A DNA stretch of 64,000 nt from Todiramphus chloris collaris (Eukaryota; Chordata; Aves; Coraciiformes; Alcedinidae), in contig JANVCC010000153.1 of assembly GCA_025345505.1 (NCBI GenBank), positions 2,362,452-2,426,451 on the forward strand, written 5' to 3'. The position numbers and the translations under genes are program-made. A model generated the notes under the pieces. That model was not told the origin of the DNA, did no database searches, and saw only the letters and a program-made list of their open reading frames with translations. Position 1 is the first letter of the stretch, and each line of letters starts with the position of its first letter. Positions 22,527-35,365 of this stretch are shown here, piece by piece.

Positions 22527-25500
22527 AATCAAATTATTTTCTATGGGATATTTTTTTCATGTTCTATGAGAGCCTGGTCAGAATTGCCATCATGTGTCAC
22601 TAGCAATAGGTGATGGAGAGAGTGGACACAGCTTTCAACACGAGCGTCTTATGGCAAGGAAGTTGGATCTTCTTAAAATCAGCAGGAATCCAATATGGGT
22701 TTATAAAACTTGAAACTCATGATCCTCCAGACAATGAAAAATCCTCAACCACCAACAGCATAAAGTGTGGAAAATTTGGATTGGTACGAACAGAATATTG
22801 AACTGTGAGGCTAAGGCTGACTTAGAAGATGGATAATTTCCTGTTCCCCCCTATATGGACAGGATACAGCATTTAAACACATCCATACATCTGTCTGTAA
22901 ACATGCACACGCACATTTATCAGCAGTGAAACACTTACAAAAATCATCATCCAGCTTCCAAGTTAATGGCAGTTTAAAGGTAAAAACATATCTGTAATAT
23001 TGGCAGGGCTTTGTAACACAAGTTAAATTGATATTTAAATCCAAGAAACTTCTGGAAAACCTGGCAATGCTAGTAAACTGGGATTTCTTGTACTTTCTGT
23101 GTTGGTTTGTTGGTTTTTTTCAGCATAGAATTCAATCACCTTTCCATGTTCTTTCCACAGATGTAAATCTCTGCTCCTTTTTACACCCAAAGAGATCTGT
23201 AAGCTTTGAAAAATCCAGGGGCCCCACTGAGGTTCACAACAGCCCCTTTGGAAAACTTTACAACGTGGTTTTTTTGATTCCCAGAAACAAACCTTATAAG
23301 TAGAAACCATGGATTTGGCAGAGCACAGTGATATTTAAAGCAGAAAGCAGGTAGCAGGTGTCAGAAGCTTTCTGCTGCTTATTTTTGCCTCTTCCATCTT
23401 GCGTTGCGCCCTGTTGTTGTTATCTGTGCAATTGGTGCAATTTTGCTAACTGCTTTGAGTCCTGGCCGTGATCTGCTAAGCAGGAAAACTCAAGCAGTGC
23501 CTGGAATAGAAATAGAAGTAAGTTAACTGTCATTCCTGGATTTGCTGTGCTACAGCAAAATTAGCTCCGTGCAGAAATTTTCCTGTAGCAAATCAAAGTA
23601 CCTTAATTGGAGTGCTAATGACTCTGAAATCACCGGCTTAAATACCAGAGGAGCTTCTGGGTGTATTTTCAAGTAGCAGGAGACCAAAAGTGACAGTGCG
23701 GGATATGTGTTGCACAAAACACCTTCCATAAGATTTCATGGAAGGATGGCAAAAGATCGCCTTTCTACGCGGGGTTCAGGTTTTAAGACATCAAAGCACA
23801 GATGTCTTCTTGCGTCTGAGGTATCGACGTTCCAATTACAGTCAGCACAGATCCAGAGAACACCACAGGCAGAGCCTGGAGTGATTCAGCTCAGTTGACA
23901 GTGGGCATTGAGGCCACACAGGTGGGGATGTCCCATTGAGTCTGTAGACACCGTGCCACGTGGAGCTGGTAGGCGGAGACCGGGTAAAACATCCCAGGTA
24001 AGCAAGTGGCACTGGACACTGATATTTAAGCAAATTAATCCTGACTTTAATGACATCCCACCTATTAGTTCAACCGTCTGCCACCTGGATGGGAAACCTT
24101 TCCAAGGATCCTTTGCTTTACACAGTTGTAACCTGTCAGTTTGCACACACGGATGAGAAAGTAAAGACCCCATGCCATGTGGAGGGGCACCTAGAAGTCT
24201 GGCAGATATCTTAAAACATTTAAAATAGCTCAGGACACCTCTGTTTAGGAAAATAAATTGTACAAACCTTGGCTGTGAGGGTTCTTCACCTCTGTTTGAA
24301 TTAGTTTTGCCACTTTTGCTGGGCAGCAGCCCTGTGTCCATTAGTGTATCAGGCTGAAAATTAGCTGCAATGAATGATGGATTTCCCAGGAACACTATTT
24401 CTATCAAGTGAAACCTCAGTGTCAGCTGAGCAGTTTCCAGTCTCTGACCACTACTAATAAGCACTTCTCACCAGCTTAATTCATTTGATGGGGAATAAGG
24501 ATAAAAGACATAAAAGAAGTTGCAGCTTAAATAAATAAACACATAAATAAATAAATAAACAAACCCAGTGGCTTCCTTTTTTCTTTTTTTTTTTTTTTTG
24601 ATGGAACCATCACATTTTTTGTCAGTGAGGTTTCTGCGTGAGCTTTGATGATGGTACAGGTTTCTAAGCATGTGAAGAGCCAAAGAACACCAGCCCTGGG
24701 TGAGCATTTGGGAGGGAAGAAAATCTGAACATGTGATTAAGGACAGTGCCCAGCTTTGTGCCTTCTCCTTCTGGAAGCACCAAACTGACAGGTCAAAAGA
24801 CTTTCTTGTAGATCATGGCTGCTCTGCAGAAAATAACCGAATCTTTGTGAAAGGAATTATTTCATAGACCAAGGTCTCTTGTCTCGCAGGAGGAAGAGTG
24901 CAGCAGTGAAAATGCTCAAAATTATCCCAAAGAAGAGAAAAAAATCCATCTATCGCTAACACGTATCTACCTAATTATTTCTATCTCAGCTTTCAAGTGC
25001 CCAGCTCCTGTTGCTCATAATCAACACAGGAAGGCAGGCATTGCTCTCAATGGGAGAAGAACAGAAAAACATTCTCAAATCTTCTGAAAAACTAAGTTTA
25101 TGTCTATCACTCTCGGTTTTTTCAACTCTTCTGGACATCTCTGAGGCCCTAAAATAGCTCGAAGAGCCTGGCCTTTTATTGAATGCCAAGCTCTTACAAG
25201 GATCTGTCCATGAAAATCTAAGTAATGGCACTTTCTTCCTTGTCCCTTGAGTGTATTCCTACAAAATGCAACACTGCTTTTGCAGTGAACATCCAAAATT
25301 TTTCAGTCTTGCCTTTTATGATGAAATCTAAACCCCTGTCTTCTGAAGTCAAGTGCCTGAGCAAGAAATTCAGACTCAGTTCTCAATTCAATGAAATGAA
25401 CAGAACCAAATGAACACCTGGGCTTCAAACTCTCACTTCATTTAGGAGACAAAATGCCTTCTTGGATCTTAACTGATGTGTAATTGTTGCAGAGAATTGC

Positions 25501-25984
25501 TTGGCAGTAAGATTTTCCTGAAACTCAAAATCTAGAAGCCAAAATAAAAGCAAAAAATGAAAGCATCAAAACCCTACCCCTTTTCATTTTACTTTTTACA
25601 GATAAATTTCTGATTTCCCCAAACCGATGAATGAGACTGTTTTAAGAATTTGAGATAATGAGTCTCTGTTATAAAGTGAGACATTTCTATGCTACGGTGC
25701 TATTACTATTAAAAATAATAACTTTGAAAGCCACAGGCAATGGAAACAGCTTCATGACATTTAAAAAACTCCAAGGTAAACGGATTTTGCACTTGGATCC
25801 CTTAACCTTCTCAGTTCGAACTACATGGAACTGTACTTCAACATGACAACTACAACAGTGAAACCAAGAAGAGGTGGGCTTCAAAATAGATGGGCAAGTA
25901 AACTCTGGGCAAGTAAAAGTGTTGCAAAAGCTGAATGCTCCGAAACAACAGATCATAGGCATGAGTAGACATTGACAGCAGTGG
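22527..25984. other. Unique non-coding interval with simple repeats
   Basis: No gene is recognised. The block at about 23400-23660 is repeat-free unique sequence. AAAT and T tracts at 24529-24599 are listed separately. A 192-codon minus-strand frame at 23886-24464 has no recognisable domain and is judged chance. Confidence 0.55.
24529..24599. repeat. (AAAT)n tract followed by poly-T
   Basis: AAATAAATAAAC-type repeats at 24529-24564 are followed after a short unique spacer by a T-rich run at 24577-24599. These are ordinary simple sequences. Confidence 0.92.
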
Positions 25985-26690
25985 AGTGTGGATTGAGACA
26001 GTCCTGAGGAGAAAGGCTTGGGGGTGCTGATGATGAAAAGCTCGACATGAGCCAACAACATGTGAGTGCAGCCACGAAAGCCCCAACCTTTTCCTGGTCT
26101 GCAGCCCCCACAGTGTGGGCAACAGGTCAAAGGTGGGGATTCTCTCCCTCTACTCCACTCTCATGAGACCTCACCTGGAGTACTGTATCCATCTCTGGAG
26201 CCCCCAGCAAAAGGACATGGACCTGTTGGAGCGGGGCCAGAGGAGACCACGCAGATGATCAGAGGGTGGAACACCTTTGCTGGGAGGCCAGGCTGAGACA
26301 GTTGGGGTTGTTCAGCCTGGAGAATAGAAGGCTCCAGGGAGCAGCCTTACAGTAACTGGAAGGAGGTCTACAAGGAAGATGAGGATGGACTTTTTGCAAG
26401 GGTTTGTAGTGATAGGATAAGGGGTAATGGCTTCAAATTGGAAGAGGGTAGATTCAGATTAAAAATTAGGAAGTTCTTCATTCTGAGCGTAGTGAGACAC
26501 CAGCACAAGCTTTCCACAGAAGCTGTGGATGCTCTATCACAAGATATGTTCAAGACCAGGTTGGTTAGGGCTTTGAGCAACCTGGTCTATTGGGAGATGT
26601 TCCTGTCCATGGCAGGTGTGTGGGAAGTAGGTGATCTTTAAGGTCCCTTCCAACCCAAACCTCTCTATGATTCTATGATGCTATGACTCC
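25985..26690 (+). mobile_element. CR1 LINE, 5'-truncated, group B
   Basis: About 700 bases of CR1 from the RT region after the palm to the 3' end. Blocks seen are 'gtcctgaggagaaaggcttg', 'gaccccttttg'-free thumb coding 'cctcacctggagtactgtat', 'gttgttcagcctggagaata' (the intact form of the codon that is shifted in the J2-like copies), 'gaggatggactttttgcaag', and 'tttgagcaacctggtctatt'. The 3' end is 'ctctatgattctatgatgct'. Several stops and indels break the frame. Confidence 0.95.
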
Positions 26691-29505
26691 CTTTTCAGCC
26701 TATGAGGGTCAGTCAACAGCAATGATTGTAGGGGAAGTCCATACCAACAACCTATACCAGCCTTTTGGTACCTCATGGTTGAAGATGAAATTGTAACAGG
26801 AGAAGATTTTTTTCTGCTGTCTCCTAATTTGCTAAAGTTTGATGTCTCGGTTATGTGGACATGGCAATGTGGTCACAAGTTAAGCATTTGTTACTAAAAA
26901 TGAAGTTTGGCTCCTTAGTGTTCTCAGCTTTCATGGCAGGTACTTTAAAAATTTGTCTCCTTGTCACGTACTGCTGAAATGTACTCTTTCTGCTGACTGA
27001 ATTGATAGGGCTCTTGCAGCTCCCGTTAAATCCTTAGAAGTAATTTCTAGGGAAAGAAAAGATCATATCAAAAGGCAATCTTGAGGAGCAAGAAAAATTT
27101 GGAATTCAAGCAGAAAATGGAAATAATTACCCATTCTCCGAAATACACTGGTCAACCATTAAAAACTGTGAATGATCAAGGACAGGAAAGAACATTTTGC
27201 CTGTCACCAAGGAAGCAGCCAGGCTGCAGGGCTGCCCTCTGCATGTGTTTTCACACCACGAACATAAGAATGTGCTGAACAAGCCCCATCCTCTGGAAGC
27301 TGGTGTGTGATTTGCACCCCTTGGTTCTCAGGGAGGATATGTCCTGGCATTGGCAGAGCAGCGGGATGAAGTAAGGTCCCTGGTATGTCAGCCCCACCTG
27401 TTGGACTGACCATCAATAAGAGCTGCCAAAGCCTTACCAGAAGGGTGAGTAATCCATGTTGGAAACATCAGAGAACTTTCCAGGCCTTGTTGGTTTTTTT
27501 TTGTTGAAGAATGACAGTTGTTTTGTGTATTCACTGGTTGGGAAGAAGCTTCTTGGAGACCTTAATAAAAGTGTGCACGTCATTACATTGGCATAAAGTT
27601 GTCTCTGACTTCTTCCCATAGATTCAGAGTAAAGCAAACACCTACATCTTTTGTGTCATACCTTCTACAAGCTCAGGGAGTGTTGTGTCAGGCCAAATGA
27701 CAGGGTTGTGTGTAGGACGAGCCAGAAGTCATTATGGAGGAGTCCTCTTGTGAGGCTCCCAGGAGGGAACGTGACATGTATGGGACCACTGCAAGTTGAA
27801 GACCAATATGTGGAGAACAACAAGAAATGGATAGTGTGTATTAGCATGTAAGGCTTGGCATATCTGTCCTCCAACAAGTCCTCATTGCTAGCAAACAGAA
27901 CAGCTTGCTGGTGTGGGCTGCACAGCAAGCTGATGATGGAGAACATCATCTTCTGTGGCTTTCTGCCTTCACTCTGACTCATTGGTGTCACCCAGGCCAT
28001 GTCATGCTCAGAGCTCCTTGGTGCTTGGAGAGATCAGCCCTGCCAGCTCAGCAGAGCAAAGAGGGCTTGGGAGTTAGTGTCTATTTAAATAGGTTTCTTT
28101 TTTTTTTTTCTGGACACACAGTCAATAGTATGGCTTGGAATCCTCTCCAGAGTCATAAAAAAGACCCACACTGATTAATTCTGCAGGACGTTCATGGCCT
28201 GATTGGTTTCTCTTCCTATTCTGTTCAGCTTGTTAGGCTCCTGAGCACTGACAATATGTGGTCTGAGGCTTATGAGGTACTAAGGTTTAACAGAGAACAC
28301 ACAGATGCAAATAAAGGGCCTTTGCTAAACTACTCAGAGAGATAAGCTGATGTCCACAGGCTTAAATTCAGGAAGGAGATTTGAGGATCCAAAGGCCATT
28401 ACACCAGAATGAGGGCCAGTGAGGAGCTGACCTTCACCTACCCCACTTTGTAGCTTTAGTGAAATTGTTTTCCTCTGCTGCTCCGGTTTTCATTATTCGC
28501 TTCACTATCTTCTTTCAAGAGCCTTAGAAGAACAGCTTCACCTAGGAGCAAGACCTCCAGGCACCCTTGGAAATGTATTCTCAAAATTACTCTGAGCTGA
28601 ATGATGTGATGAAAGCGTAGGCAATGAATAAAACATCAATTTGTGTCCCAGAGGGCCCTTTTCCCTCTTCTGCCTCTGCTGAAAAGTTAAGCTGTGACTT
28701 CAGTGAAGTTCTTCAGCCCCTGTGTGCTTCTACTCCCTGTTTTACAATCCTTCTACACCTTAAGGTATGGAGGACAAGACAGGAAATAATGCAACATCAA
28801 GACGTGGTGAGAGGAAAGCTCAGAGTCAGTCGGAAGAAAATATTTGAGAAATACACTGGGAACAAGAAAACCTCCTCAGCAGGATTAAACTGGCACAGGT
28901 CAGCTGACGTCCAAACAAAAAAGTCAGTTAAATAACATTAAGACCTTAATAACCAAATAAATGACAGTATCACGAGCTGTCAGAGGGGACATGCTCTTCT
29001 CTTGATATTTCCTGTAGTTTTATGCCCATGAGCATCTCCGTGGTTGGCCTGTCGTTGCAAAACCCATTCAAAGAAAGCTGTCAAACAGACCGTGAATCAT
29101 CCAGGGGAAAGTCAAACTAGACAGAGATAAAAATCTTCCAAATGAAAGCCATCTTTCATTACTTATTTTAGAGTTGCATTCCTGCTCTCATCTCTTGTAA
29201 CTCACATAAAGTCCCCCAAAATCTTGGTTTTGTAGTTGTACCGTATCTTAGACACTCCAAAAATTGGCTTCCTGCAGACCATTTTAGTGACCATGATTTA
29301 TTTATTCCTTGCTGGCTTTGGACATGTTTTTCCCCAGCATCAACCATTTTGCTACAGCTGCGCAGCAGGTTATCAAGTGTTAGCTAAGCCCTAGGAAATG
29401 GGTCGTGCACATCCTCTGCCAGCATAAAGCAAGGTCCATTATTTTCAATGCTCTGCATCTGGACTGCATATACTAAAGCTTTAGAGAACTTGCCAGCAAG
29501 TTAAA
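26691..29505. other. Unique non-coding interval
   Basis: No gene or transposon is recognised over 2.8 kb. Short T runs lie near 27487-27500 and 28099-28110. All open frames are about 110 codons or less, without domain signatures. Confidence 0.6.
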
Positions 29506-30150
29506 ATCATAGAATAATTTAGATTGGAAAAAATCTTTAAGATCATCGAGTCCACCTATTAACCTAACTCTACCAAGTCCACTGCTAAACCCATGTCCCT
29601 CAGCACCATGTCTCCATGGCTTGGAAACCCCTCCAGGGATCATGGGGACTGCACCACTGCCCTGGACAGACTGGGACAGCCCTGGACAAGCCTCCAGGGG
29701 AGCAAAATTGTTCCTCATCTCCAACCTAAACCTCCCCTGGGGCACCATGAGGCCAGTTCCTCTTGTCCTGGTGTTTGTTCCTTGGGAGCAGAGCCTGAAT
29801 CCTCTGGGCTTCAGCCTTCTGTCAGGGAGCTATAGAGAGCCAGAAGGTCTCCCCTGAGCCAACTATGCTCCAGGCTCAACAAGCCCAGGTTTCTCAGCCT
29901 CTTCCCACCACACTTGTACTCCAGACCCTTCCCCAGCTCCGTTGCCCTTCTCTGGCCACGCTCTAGCCACTCCATGTGTTCCTTAGAGTAAAGGCCCAAA
30001 AAAGAACCCAGGATTGAAGGTGTGGCCTCCCCAGTGCCCAGTCCAACGGGACAATCCCTGCCCTGATCCTGCTGGCCACACTAGTGTTGATCCAAGCCAA
30101 GATGCTACTGGCCTTCCTGTCCACCTGGGCTCACTGCCCTTCTACTCACT
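29506..30150 (-). mobile_element. CR1 LINE, about 640 bases, group C
   Basis: Reverse-complement CR1 with its 3' terminus at left ('aaatcatagaataatttaga'). It then has 'ccactgctaaacccatgtcc', 'ctggacagactgggacagcc', 'acctcccctggggcaccatg', 'gagccagaaggtctcccctg', 'tctcagcctcttcccaccac', and 'cgttgcccttctctggccac'. It reaches the RT thumb region 'caccagtgcccagt'-like and 'ctgctggccacactagtgtt' near 30100. It is one of the longest minus-strand copies and is 5'-truncated at about 30150. Confidence 0.95.
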
Positions 30151-32787
30151 GTTACTTGTTACTCATGAGATAAGGTGCAACTTTCTATGTGGCATTTTCT
30201 CGATCATATATGACCATGTGAACACACGTCCTTATTTCCATGAAGGATGCAGTCAGAAAAGCAATTTAATAAAAAGTAAAAGGGAGTTAGTGATCTGGGT
30301 ATTTATTGAAGGTGGGAGGGAAACTCTGATCTGACAAAAGTGCTTGCATAATTCAGTAGGAAAAGATTTGTCTGTGGTTCCGGAGATATGAGTCCTAGTT
30401 ACTGCTCCATCAACTGCAGTATATATAGTTTGAGTGAGCCTCTTAATCCCTTTGCCCTTGATGATAAAATAAGGGACATGATATTCATTCCTTCATTGTT
30501 GTGAAACATTGGAAGACCTCTGAGCTGAAATAATTTAGTTAATGTCTCAGGAAGACCCCATATGAAGCTGTTTCCTTCTAACCCATAAAGAAAGAGATTC
30601 TGCTCACACATCCACTCACAAATAAACTAGGCATATCCTGGGCACAAGCAGAGCCATGATTTTGTGAACCTGTGAAGAACCCTTGCTCAAGAGGTAGAAG
30701 GAACCAGGGACAATTCCCAAAGGGCAGTTTGGATATGGCCATTTCCATACTTGGAGGGAGGGGAAGAGTTTCTGTGTGTGGACATGACTCATAATGTGTA
30801 ACTTGGCCTCAGGGCCAGAAAGCTGGGCCTGACATGTTTTATTTAGTACGTAATTAATTGGGGAAGGGGAGGAGAGGGGGTCATGCATGGGAACTAAATA
30901 CCATGGCCTCGCGTTTAAGTGTTGGCGTGGTTGCACACTGCTCAGGTTTACTGACTTTTCCTATGACCTTGACCTGGTTCCTCTCCTGCTGCACTTTGTC
31001 CACCCTGCCTCTCAGCTACCTCAGAGAAGTTTCTGGAGCTCAGAAGCTGAGACCAAGAGCCTCCTTCCTCTGCAGCCATACCAGTAACACCACTGCTCTC
31101 CTCTTTCACCAGGACAACTTGCAGAGGTGCAGAGGAAAGGAGGACTCTCTGGCCCTGCACGTCATTACCCAGTCCCCTGCTTGAACCTGCAAGAACCTCC
31201 TTCTCTCACCCCTTCCACCGACACCTCTTCCATGCTGTAAGACATCACCCTGCTTCCCACACATCCCAAGAACGTATCTACCAAGTATGTTGCCCTTCGC
31301 TTCATGTGCAAATACGCTCCTTCATTTTCTCCCACTTGCATCTCTCATCCCCTTCCCTAGAAACAGAAGGAATCCTGATGTTGGGGAACACCCTGCATGT
31401 GTAGCAAGACATGTGGGAATGATACCTTCTCCCCTTCTTCTGGACTCCAGCACCTTGAACGCCTCTTCAGGGCTCTTCTCTTCCCTTCTCTTTACCAGCA
31501 AACACCCATTCCCTTTTTCCAGGTACTAGCAGCCACAGTGGCAGCTGACAGAGGAGAAAAGTATCTTCCTTCACCCAGGATCCCCTCTTCCTCTCATCTT
31601 CTTCTCCTTTGCTGCAGCTCCTGGTATGTTCCTAGATTTTTAGCTTCTAGCAAGAATAGCTTCCACCCAGTCGAAGCGGATATGGAGTCAATTCCAAAAG
31701 GTTCTCCAGTTTCTATTTATAAATCATCCAGGGTAGTATTTATTATTATTATTATTATCATTATTATTTCTGAGGTTGAAAAAACAGAAGAAAGTATGTC
31801 TTTTTTTGTGTAGATTTGTTGTCCTGGAACATTTTGAGTGTTGTTTGCAAATCCGCTCACAACCAGCGGACCAAGCCTGCTGTGGCTGCAGCAAAAAGAA
31901 GACGCAAACTCAATTAGAAGTCGAGTCATGATAAATTTTCTGTTGCCATTGGCTAGCAGTCTTGGATGGGAGACCCAGGCAGCTCTGGTGCCAAGAGGAA
32001 ATCTGACACAGCTGACAGTCTGACTTCCAGTACCTAGAAAAAAAGGCCAGCCAGCTCCGTGTGTGCGTATGTTTTTTTCTTCAATAACTTTCGTACGTTT
32101 CAAGAGGGGAATCCAAGCCTCAGTATGCTCTCACTTCTGCGCTTAGGAACAAAACACAGCTCTTGCTCCTGCTCCTGGCAGGCCTCAGAGGAGAAACACT
32201 TCAGATGTTCTGTTATAACCAGGATACCCTTGTCCACCTTCCCAGACTCCCTTTTTTTTTTCCCTGCATGAAGTGACCTGAGAGGAACTTGCCTGGTGAT
32301 GCTATTTTCTCCCTCCCCGAGCTCATGGCAGATCGACAGTGTCTCAAGTTAGACTGGGACATGGTGTCTGGAGAACGTACCCAGCTGTGCTGATCTCCTG
32401 CACACATGACCATAGGTGGACTCTGTATTCCAGTAGCTGTCCAGTGCATCAGACCATGAGTCTTTTCCCCTCATCAAAAGGCATCTGCTTCCAAAGCTTT
32501 CAAAGATGCTTCATGCCCCAGACTCAAAAGTCCAAGCCACAGAATATCTTTGATCCCTTTTTGTGCCTAAGTAACCCCATTCCTGGTGTAAAGGCAAATT
32601 CGTTCAGTAATGAGAAACCTCTTAGCTGTAAAAGGGAAGGAGTTTGGCTTTCCAAGTGTTTAATTATTACCTTACTAATATGTTTATGGCTTCCATTCAG
32701 AATTGTGATCCCCTCATGCCTGATGCAGTACCAATGTATAGATATAATTCCTACAGTAATATACTTAATATATACGTATGTATGTTG
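30151..32787. other. Unique interval, pyrimidine-rich on the plus strand in its centre
   Basis: No gene or transposon is recognised. From about 30940 to 31660 the plus strand is noticeably C/T-rich. A TTA array at 31737-31768 is listed separately. Confidence 0.6.
31737..31768. repeat. (TTA)n microsatellite
   Basis: About ten TTA units with one C substitution. They produce Ile runs in translation on both strands. Confidence 0.95.
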
Positions 32788-33102
32788 GGTGGATGAAAAG
32801 ATGCATATGAGCTGGCAATGTGTTCTCAAAGCCCAGCAGGCACTGGCACCCTGGGCTGCAGCCCCAGCAGCGTGGGCAGCAGGGGAGGGGGGGATCCTGC
32901 CCCTCTGCTCCCAGGGCTCTGGGCAGAGAGAGAGACCCCCCTGCAGTGCTGGGGCCAGCTCGGGAGTGCTCAGCACAGCAGAGACAGGGACCTGGTGGAG
33001 CGGGGCCAGAGGAGCCCCAGCAATGCTGGGAGGGCTGGAACCCCTCTGCTGGGAGCCAGGCTGGGAGAGCTGGGGGGGTTCAGCCTGGAGAAGAGAAGCC
33101 TA
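32788..33102 (+). mobile_element. CR1 LINE internal fragment (J-type), both ends missing
   Basis: GC-rich CR1 RT palm-to-thumb coding sequence: 'gatgaaaagatgcatatgag', 'cctgggctgcagccccagca', 'ggagcggggccagaggagcc', and 'gggttcagcctggagaagag'. It stops inside ORF2 with no 3'-UTR or octamer array, which is unusual for a LINE insertion and implies later deletion or rearrangement. Imperfect 20-base direct repeats lie outside it at 32741-32760 and 33113-33132. It shares with the copy at 56629-57295 a stretch in which that copy has lost 141 bases. Confidence 0.9.
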
Positions 33103-35149
33103 TAGACTGTTAGATGTAGTTCCTACACTGATAGTCTTTCCTGGGAGCTTAACCCTGAAAAGGCTGAAATAGATACAGAGAGTTAGTTCCCTGTCTAAAT
33201 AGTTTCTGGGCAGAAAATGCGGTTCTGTAAAATTGAAATGTCCTGAAGAAGACAGTAGATGTCTATTTACCATCAGTGTCTATTAGGTAAATTGTATCTG
33301 AATGTTTTTGTTTTGCTGATCTCCTGTAAGGTACTTCATTTCCAATTGATTCAATAGTATTGTCCTATTAATGCAGTGCTTTATGGGAGTTGTAGTTCAA
33401 AATCTCATTCACTTTTGTGGAAGGAATTGCCTGGAAGACTTTGTTCGCCATGTGCTTACTATAATTCATGCATTCTTTTGACAAAATTTTACTTGATCCC
33501 TGACAAGAGATGTAATCCAACCATAAAGCCTACCTCCTACAAAAGGAAAAAGATTCAAACCGCTTTGGATACTCTAACACACCACATCAGAGGAAGAGTT
33601 TAATGCTGAAAAAGTCCCAACAAAAGTTTCATTGCAACAAGTCAAACTAGAGCACTTCAATTTCAGGAAGGTTAAAATGGTTCTTTTCAGCTGAATTACT
33701 GAGACAAAACAGTACGATATTTTTCACTGAAATTTCTTACAGTTTCCATCCCATTAAAAAAAAAGAAAAGAAAGAAAAAATGACAAAAGCTCTGTTCCTT
33801 GTGCTAATAATGGCTCAAAGCAAACAGTGGATGGAAATTTCCAAATCTCTCTTTGAGAATTAGCAAAATGAGGATAAGTTTTTCATGCAGAATGATTTGT
33901 GTGCTTGAATAGCTTCATCACTGGGGATTCACACCCTTACCACCAAACAATGGAAGTACCATTTTTGTTGCCTATTTCAACAGAAAGGCTGCTGTCTCAC
34001 TGTGAAAAGATGATGGTCATCATTCTGTACTATAAAATGGTGGTAAACCATGCTGTTAAAACTGGGAATTGTGTTGGATATATATTTTTCCCTGCAAATA
34101 TTTGTGGTCCAAACATAGTTGTTATTATTATTAATAATAAAATAAGACCTTAAACACAAGGAAGGTAGAAAGGGAAACCCACTAAAACAAAAAAAGTGAA
34201 TTTTTTTTTTTTGCTCCCTTATGCTTTTAGTGTTCATTGATTGCCTACATCAAGCTGGAGTCCCTGCTGCTGTGCAGAGATTTAGACACAGGAAAAGCTC
34301 TAATATAGAAATATGTCTGGAGATCAGGCTGTGTAGAGAAATGTACTTTCCCTTTTAAAAAGGTGTTCTTCAGCTTTGAAATGTGCAATTACTCTTCTGA
34401 AAAAAAAAAAAAAAAAACAGAATAAAAATTAGCCAAGAATAAATGAATCCTGAAAATTGCCAGTTTTCCTCTTCGAAGAGCTGAGAGTTTAAGATCATGA
34501 AATGAATGAGAACAACCTATTTCTTGTATATTTTGAAAGGGAAGTAAAAGTAAGATCCTGTTCAGGGACATTCACCCAGTGCAATCAGAAATGACTTGGT
34601 AGAGAACAGGCTCTGCCTATCTAATGAACAGTTATAGGCCATTTCAAGGAGATTAGGTTGTGAATGTCATCTAATTGCCTTAAACTAATTTCCTGGTTCA
34701 ACTAAGCATCAGGGGCTGTAAGACAGGGCAGCCAAATAATTTCCTAGAAATCTGATAGAGCCTGATAAGTGGACTTGGCCTCACAGATTGAACAACAGGA
34801 GCAATGCAATTTGTACGCTTTACTTAGAGTTCTTATCTTCCAGCTAAGGTCCTAAATCCAGCCTGAAGTGCCATGAGACTCCCACAGCTCTGTGCAGATA
34901 TGAGGTCACCTTCCCACTTTGCTTTACAAACAAGAGACCTATTTCACAAAGAAGGGGTCAAAGACGAGCATCCAAAATGTAGTTGGATCTCCCTCCCAAA
35001 CTCCCTTAATTCGCAGGGGGATCCATCTCCAAAAGGTATTTACGAGTGTTTATAAGAAGCTGTAGCAAATATCAGTAGATGTTTAAAGCAGACGGATAAT
35101 TTATAGACACTCCTACACCATCAGCTACAGCAATACCTCATATTCTTGG
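33103..35149. other. Unique interval with a ZNF143-like site
   Basis: No gene is recognised. It contains a match to the ZNF143/STAF consensus (listed), an A/T palindromic TTATTATTAATAATAA near 34125-34140, a short T run near 34200, and an A run near 34400-34417. Confidence 0.6.
33377..33396 (-). promoter_or_regulatory. ZNF143/STAF-like binding motif
   Basis: On the minus strand the site reads ACTACAACTCCCATAAAGCA. This closely resembles the ZNF143/STAF consensus ACTACAAYTCCCAGNATGCA, including the ACTACAA and TCCCA halves and the trailing GCA. In other vertebrates such sites occur at promoters and chromatin-loop anchors. There is no gene start or GC-rich island beside it here, so activity is uncertain. 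Confidence 0.5.
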
Positions 35150-35365
35150 AATCATGCAATGGTTTGGGTTGGAAGGGACATTAAAGATCATCTTGTTCCA
35201 ATCCCACAACCATAGGCACCTTCCACTAGACTAGGTTGCTCAAAGACCCATCCAACCTGACCTTGAATGCATCCAGTGACAGGGCATCCACAGCTTCCCT
35301 GGACAACCTGTTCCAGTGTCTCACCACCCTCATAGTGAAGAACTTCTTCCGGACAAGATGCACAT
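35150..35365 (-). mobile_element. CR1 LINE 3' end, group B
   Basis: Reverse complement of a group B 3' end: 'gaatcatgcaatggtttggg', 'ttggaagggacattaaagat', 'ccactagactaggttgctca', 'ccttgaatgcatccagtgac', 'ggacaacctgttccagtgtc', and 'catagtgaagaacttcttcc'. It is 5'-truncated in the ORF2 C-terminal region. Confidence 0.94.

Noticed and set aside
23886-24464. 192-codon minus-strand frame
   Set aside because: No domain, signal peptide, repeat or family resemblance. The surrounding sequence is ordinary unique DNA.
32339-33172. 277-codon open frame on the plus strand, the longest in the window
   Set aside because: It starts in unique sequence with no recognisable domain and runs into the GC-rich J-type CR1 fragment, where stops are rare in any frame. 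There is no splice context or protein similarity I can name.
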